Source: UBA1845 sp002338715 (lineage in GTDB: Bacteria; Planctomycetota; Phycisphaerae; UBA1845). From it: DNA of 64,000 nucleotides. The notes below the pieces were generated by a model. It was not told where the DNA came from. It saw nothing but the letters and a program-made list of their open reading frames with translations, and searched no databases. Below, one piece after another: positions 60,011 through 64,000 of this stretch. The position numbers were made by a program, and so were the translations under genes. Every line of letters starts with the position of its first letter. Position 1 is the stretch's first letter. The stretch covers positions 1 through 64,000 of the forward strand of contig DAORAL010000022.1 of assembly GCA_035344155.1 (NCBI GenBank), written 5' to 3'.

Positions 60011-61153
60011 ATGCACGATCAATTCCTCCCCCCGGGTCAGCCGCGACGCTCTCGGTTGTCGGCGATGATTTTCGTTCTCTGCATGGCGGTCGTGGCTGCG
60101 TCTGCGCTGCGGTATCAGATTCTGGCAAAGGGCGGGGATACAGAGACGCCGGTGGCTCGGCCGGTCACGCCTCGCGGTGCATTGAGTGCGAGCGAGTTAT
60201 CAACGATCGATTTGTTCGAGCAATGCTCCAAGTCGGTCGTCTACGTCAGCCCGATGATCGAGCGCATCCGTCGAACGGGTTTCTTCGCCGACCGTGTCAC
60301 CGAGACAGGGACCGGGTCCGGATTCGTCTGGGATCGCGAAGGGCACATCGTCACCAACTTTCATGTCATCCAGGACGCAACGGCCTGCCGCGTGACGCTT
60401 CATGACGGCTCGACTTACGAAGCGAGTCTGGAGGGTGCGTGGCCCGACAAGGATGTCGCCGTTCTGAAAATCGACGCGAGCAAAGACAAACTCACGCCGA
60501 TCATGGTCGGCACGTCGAACGATTTGCAGGTCGGTCAAAGTGTTTACGCGATCGGTAACCCGTTCGGGCTCGACTATACGCTGACGACTGGTGTGGTCAG
60601 TGCGCTGAATCGGGAGATTGCATCGGTCACGCATCGAAAGATTCAAGGCGTGATCCAGACCGATGCTGCGATCAATCCGGGTAACAGCGGCGGCCCGTTG
60701 CTCGATAGCGCCGGGCGCCTGATCGGTATCAACACGAGCATCTACGCGCCGGCAGGCGTCTCTGCGGGGATCGGTTTTGCGGTGCCGGTCGATGCGGTCA
60801 ACGACGCGGTGGCGCAGATCATTGCGTATGGCAAAATCGTCCGGCCCGGGCTTGGGATCAACATTGCCTCTGATGCGGTTTCGAGGCGACTGCGACTGCC
60901 GGGCGTGCTGATCATCAACGTGGCCGAAGGCAGCAGCGCCGAAGCGGCGGGCCTCAAACCGACGTCGCCTGCCCGCGATGGCGGGATCATTCTCGGCGAC
61001 ATCATCGTCAAGATCGACGACACCGCGACACCCAACGAAGCCGCGCTGCTCGACGCACTGGCCAACCACAACGTCGGCGACACGGTCGATGTTCAGGTGC
61101 AGCGTGACGACAAGATGCGCACCGTCAAGGTCACATTGCAGGCCTTGGAATAG
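60011..61153 (+). CDS. DegP/HtrA-family serine protease with one PDZ domain
   Basis: The ATG at 60011 gives 380 residues. A single N-terminal helix (MIFVLCMAVVAASAL, residues ~19-33) anchors or exports it. The trypsin-like core has His118 in VTNFHVIQD, Asp148 in DKDVAVLKI and Ser226 in INPGNSGGPLL, the full triad. ETGTGSGFVWDREGHIVTN and AIGNPFGLDYTLTTGVVSAL are typical of the HtrA family. A single PDZ domain follows (~285-375; GVLIINVAEGSSAEAAGLKP, GDIIVKIDDT). It degrades or refolds damaged periplasmic proteins. It is convergent with mutL, with 7 bases between the stops. Confidence 0.93.
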   Translation: MHDQFLPPGQPRRSRLSAMIFVLCMAVVAASALRYQILAKGGDTETPVARPVTPRGALSASELSTIDLFEQCSKSVVYVSPMIERIRRTGFFADRVTETGTGSGFVWDREGHIVTNFHVIQDATACRVTLHDGSTYEASLEGAWPDKDVAVLKIDASKDKLTPIMVGTSNDLQVGQSVYAIGNPFGLDYTLTTGVVSALNREIASVTHRKIQGVIQTDAAINPGNSGGPLLDSAGRLIGINTSIYAPAGVSAGIGFAVPVDAVNDAVAQIIAYGKIVRPGLGINIASDAVSRRLRLPGVLIINVAEGSSAEAAGLKPTSPARDGGIILGDIIVKIDDTATPNEAALLDALANHNVGDTVDVQVQRDDKMRTVKVTLQALE

Positions 61154-61160
61154 CGGTCGG

Positions 61161-63032
61161 TTATTTTCGTTTGAACTGTTTTTCGAGTTCGTCGACCGAG
61201 AGGCTCAGCGTGGTAGGGCGACCGTGCGGGCAGTTGCTTGATTTTTCAATCTCACCTTTTTGCTCGATGAGCGCTGCGATTTCTTCGGTCGTGAGCGCGT
61301 CGCCCGCTTTGACGGCGGCTTTGCAACTCATCATGTCGAGCACTTCGTGAATCACTTCTTCCGTGCTGGTTTGCGTGTGTTGATCGCCCAGCCGATCGAG
61401 CAGGTCACGCATGAAAGCGGCTGCATCGATGTCTTTCAGCAATGACGGAAACGAATGAACCGCGATTTGATCTTCGCCGAACGCATTGGCTTCGACGCCG
61501 AGCTTGGCCAGCAACTCTTCGTGCTCCTGAAGAAGTGCCATGTCCGTGGCACTTGCGGTCAGGGTTTCGGGCATCAGCAGCCGCTGCGATTCGAGCGGGC
61601 CTTCGGTGAACTGGGCCTTGAGCCTTTCATACATGATCCGCTCGTGCAGCGCGTGTTGATCGATGATCACGAGTCCGTCGCTGGTTTCCGCGACGAGGTA
61701 GCTGTTGTGGACCTGAAGCGCACGATAGCCCTTGATCTGCGGCAGTTCCGTGGGCATGTCGTCTGCCGGCAGGCGGGTTTCCGGTTGGTCTGGCTGACCG
61801 CCTCCGTGCATGGAATCCCAAACGTCGGAGCGAATGTCGGACGGTCGCATGCCGGGTCGCGTACCGATGGTTGGTCCAAAGTCGCGGCCTTCATAGGTGG
61901 CTTGAATCGGCGAACCCATCGGCGACGGAACGAGCCCCTTGTAGTAATCAGCGGCTTCTCGGCGCACGTCAGCCGCCTTCTGCGGATCGAACTCAAACCT
62001 CGAAGACGGCGCATTCTCACCCGCTCGCAGTGTCGGCGCCAGGTTGCTCGTCAGGAATTTGTCGCGAAGCGCGGAAAGCACCTGCGAATGGACAAGCTGC
62101 GAATTCTGCCAGCGAACCTCCAGCTTGCACGGGTGTACGTTGACGTCCACCAACTCGGGGTCCATCGTCAGAAACAGAAACGCCACCGGGAATCGTTGGT
62201 GCTCCATCAAGCCGCGATAAGCTTCGCGGATGGCATGCTGCACCGAGCGGTCGCGGATGTAACGCCCGTTTAGAAACACGTATTGCCATGAGGCCGTCGA
62301 ACGAGAGCGGGCTGGCGGGGCGACGTAGCCCTCAATCCGCAACCCGCGTTCGTCGCGCTCGATCGGGATCAGCTCGTCGGCGAGGTCGGCGCCATAAAGA
62401 GCGCCGATACGGTCGCGAATCGAAGAGTCCGCGGCTAGTCGATGCGTCGTACGCTGATTGTTCGTCAGTTCGAATCCGACGCTGCGATGACCGAGGGCCA
62501 TCCTTGCGACCTGTTCGTTGATGTGCCCGACTTCGGTCGCGGTCGCACGCATGAACTTGCGCCGGGCGGGCACGTTGAAAAAAAGATCGCGGACTTCGAC
62601 GCTCGTACCGGTGCGGCAGCCAGCTGCTTGAGCGGTTTCGAGGTGCTTGGCCGAGATGACGATTTCGTTGCCTTCGATCTGATCGCGAGGGCGCGACGTG
62701 ATCCGCAGGCGACTGACGGCTCCGATGCTCGCCAACGCCTCACCACGAAAACCGAGCGTCGCGATCTTGAAGAGATCCTCTTCGCACGTGATTTTGCTGG
62801 TCGCATGCGGGGTGACGGCAAGCCTCAAATCCTCAGCCGACATGCCGATCCCGTCATCCACCACGCGGATTAGCCGTTTTCCGCCGTCTTCGATGGTGAC
62901 GATGATGTTGCTCGAGCCGGCATCCAGGGCGTTTTCGACCAGTTCCTTCACGATGCTGGCCGGTCGCTCGATGACTTCACCGGCAGCGATCTTGTTGACG
63001 AGCAGATCGGGTAAGATTTGAATGCGGCTCAT
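61161..63032 (-). CDS. mutL: DNA mismatch repair endonuclease MutL
   Basis: The 623-residue protein has a GHKL ATPase N-terminus (IAAGEVIERPASIVKELVEN, ALDAGSSNI, DDGIGM, HATSKI, LGFRGEALASIGAV, GTSVEVRDLFFNVPARRKF) and the family C-terminal domain. DQHALHERIMYERL matches the DQHA(x2)E(x4)E metal-binding motif, and CPHGRP is present at 604, so this MutL is of the nicking type found in bacteria without MutH. No mutS is nearby. The start, MSRIQILPD, is canonical. Confidence 0.95.
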   Translation of the reverse strand: MSRIQILPDLLVNKIAAGEVIERPASIVKELVENALDAGSSNIIVTIEDGGKRLIRVVDDGIGMSAEDLRLAVTPHATSKITCEEDLFKIATLGFRGEALASIGAVSRLRITSRPRDQIEGNEIVISAKHLETAQAAGCRTGTSVEVRDLFFNVPARRKFMRATATEVGHINEQVARMALGHRSVGFELTNNQRTTHRLAADSSIRDRIGALYGADLADELIPIERDERGLRIEGYVAPPARSRSTASWQYVFLNGRYIRDRSVQHAIREAYRGLMEHQRFPVAFLFLTMDPELVDVNVHPCKLEVRWQNSQLVHSQVLSALRDKFLTSNLAPTLRAGENAPSSRFEFDPQKAADVRREAADYYKGLVPSPMGSPIQATYEGRDFGPTIGTRPGMRPSDIRSDVWDSMHGGGQPDQPETRLPADDMPTELPQIKGYRALQVHNSYLVAETSDGLVIIDQHALHERIMYERLKAQFTEGPLESQRLLMPETLTASATDMALLQEHEELLAKLGVEANAFGEDQIAVHSFPSLLKDIDAAAFMRDLLDRLGDQHTQTSTEEVIHEVLDMMSCKAAVKAGDALTTEEIAALIEQKGEIEKSSNCPHGRPTTLSLSVDELEKQFKRK

Positions 63033-63149
63033 GAATCTGGACCAGTCGAAAGCTTCGGACGCGAGATTGCAGACGGATCAAGTATAGAGCGCCCTCGAAC
63101 CCGCGACAATGTGACGAGCGAACAGCAGCAAAGCCCTGTGAAATCTTCC

Positions 63150-63917
63150 ATGAACATGTCACCCAGAATCATTATCCAATTTCCGACAAGCGCGAACCAT
63201 GATGATTCGGTGCGGATTTCGCGCGTCGCAAGCGCGATCGGGTGTGAGCAGTTTGAGGCGGCTGGTGCGGTGGAGGACTTCCTTTCGCATGAAAACTCAC
63301 AGGGGCTGATCAGCCGCGATTCGGCAGAAGACGCAAACAGCGCGGTTCAAGTGACGGCTTGGTATCTGACGGGATTTGTGGATTGCTTTGATGCAGATGG
63401 ATTGGATGGGGCGGCGAACGCGCGGTTGATCCCACTCATCGAGCGTGCTGGTCAGCATGGCGTTGAGCGAATTTCATTTGCACCAGCGCAGCTTGCGGAT
63501 TTACCGGGCGCAACCGCGACCTACGCGAAGGCGTTGAACCGTACGGCAGCGATGTTGGCGACAGTTATGTGTCACGCCGAACGATGCGGTGTTTGCTTGT
63601 GTTTGCGACCGGCAACTGGACGTTTCCTGACGTCGCCGGTCGAACTTCGCGAGTTGGTTAGAGATGTCAATTCGTCGATGGTGGGGATAGATTTGCCGAT
63701 GGAGTTGCCGGCAGGCGTACCCGGCTGGTCCGATTGGTTCGGGACGTTGGAGCCGCTGATTCGCTGCGTTCGCGTGCAAGCCGGCATGACGGAATCTGTA
63801 GATGCCGTTGCGGCCAACGTGGACGGAGTGTTGGAATTGATCAGGGGGATCAATGCGCCTCGCCGCTATGAGGGCGAGATTGTTGTCAGTTTAGACACCG
63901 GCGATTCGTTGCAATAG
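63150..63917 (+). CDS. TIM-barrel-like protein, possibly sugar phosphate isomerase/epimerase related
   Basis: From the ATG at 63150 the product is 255 residues. The order of strand-like segments (RIIIQFPTSA, GVERISFAPAQ, CGVCLCLRPATGRFLTSPVE, MVGIDLPMELP, IRCVRVQAGM, GEIVVSLD) recalls the xylose-isomerase-like TIM barrel, but metal-binding residues are not certain. It starts divergently from mutL and the two start regions overlap: other start codons exist upstream (63138 GTG; 63018), none with a clear ribosome-binding site. Function is not assigned. Confidence 0.45.
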   Translation: MNMSPRIIIQFPTSANHDDSVRISRVASAIGCEQFEAAGAVEDFLSHENSQGLISRDSAEDANSAVQVTAWYLTGFVDCFDADGLDGAANARLIPLIERAGQHGVERISFAPAQLADLPGATATYAKALNRTAAMLATVMCHAERCGVCLCLRPATGRFLTSPVELRELVRDVNSSMVGIDLPMELPAGVPGWSDWFGTLEPLIRCVRVQAGMTESVDAVAANVDGVLELIRGINAPRRYEGEIVVSLDTGDSLQ

Positions 63918-63937
63918 ACGAGAGGTGAAATTGTACA

Positions 63938-64000
63938 TTGGCTTCACGTCTTGCTCGTTCGATCATTGCGGCATGGGTGTTGGTCCTCACCAGGAATGAA
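63938..64000 (+). CDS. possible start of a gene running off the right edge
   Basis: A TTG at 63938 preceded by agaggtg 10 bases upstream opens a frame reading (M)ASRLARSIIAAWVLVLTRNE up to the window end, resembling the beginning of a signal peptide. Only 21 codons are visible. Confidence 0.2.
   Translation, partial: MASRLARSIIAAWVLVLTRNE

Overview
The window looks like chromosome from a member of the Planctomycetota, probably of the Phycisphaerae or a related deep lineage. This is inferred from gene families and is not proven. The pointers are a bacterial microcompartment (BMC) shell of the PVM/Haliangium type, prepilin-like proteins with an N-methylation motif, secreted proteins ending in dockerin-like or PEP-CTERM tails, surface proteins with thrombospondin type-3 (TSP3) repeats, an ECF sigma factor paired with a very large anti-sigma protein, a Cys-rich HxCGC...CCC protein family, and paired sucrose-phosphate synthase and sucrose synthase. 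The DNA is moderately GC-rich, genes lie on both strands, and no rRNA, tRNA, CRISPR array or phage module was seen.

Layout: 1-10.8 kb holds an RHS-repeat fragment, two glycosyltransferases, proS, a large beta-propeller lipoprotein, rsmG, and an anti-sigma/ECF-sigma operon. 10.8-19.2 kb has aspS-msrB-flavin reductase, a gene-poor stretch, a membrane metallophosphoesterase, a divergent sensor kinase and an HDOD protein. 19.4-26.0 kb is the BMC locus: an RpiB-DeoC fusion, a stacked tandem-domain shell trimer (BMC-T), a hexamer protein (BMC-H), a pentamer protein (BMC-P), a CoA-acylating aldehyde dehydrogenase, a second BMC-T, two more BMC-P and a class II aldolase. 26.0-35.1 kb has purD, a ~2066-residue M6-type metalloprotease with PKD and TSP3 repeats, and a secreted redoxin whose UPYC motif uses an in-frame UGA, almost certainly selenocysteine. 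35.3-39.9 kb is a sucrose cassette (SPS-SPP fusion overlapping sucrose synthase). 40.4-45.8 kb has two tandem TSP3/TolB-propeller lipoproteins, a zinc dehydrogenase and an exported methyltransferase-like lipoprotein. 45.9-52.7 kb has a small basic protein, an HDOD-GGDEF protein, a polytopic membrane protein, a YceI protein, an operon of a prepilin-like protein with two paralogous secreted proteins, and a Cys-rich protein. 52.7-64 kb is mostly housekeeping (FtsB/DivIC-like, eno, dprA, a divergent ileS, a DegP-like protease, mutL) and ends with a TIM-barrel-like protein.

How the genes fit together: the BMC locus encodes a complete shell (BMC-H, two kinds of BMC-T, three BMC-P) and a core that would split sugar phosphates by aldolase chemistry. 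DeoC would give acetaldehyde and the class II aldolase acetaldehyde- or lactaldehyde-type products, and the acylating dehydrogenase would oxidise these inside the shell. The dehydrogenase N-terminus and the linker of the RpiB-DeoC fusion carry near-identical amphipathic helices that look like encapsulation peptides. No phosphotransacylase, acetate kinase or cofactor-recycling alcohol dehydrogenase lies in the locus. The two most notable items are this hybrid of sugar-phosphate-utilising and PVM-type compartments, with cargo targeting placed inside a fused enzyme, and the selenoprotein with a compact SECIS-like hairpin. A ~105-bp repeat family with a palindromic core lies in several intergenic gaps.
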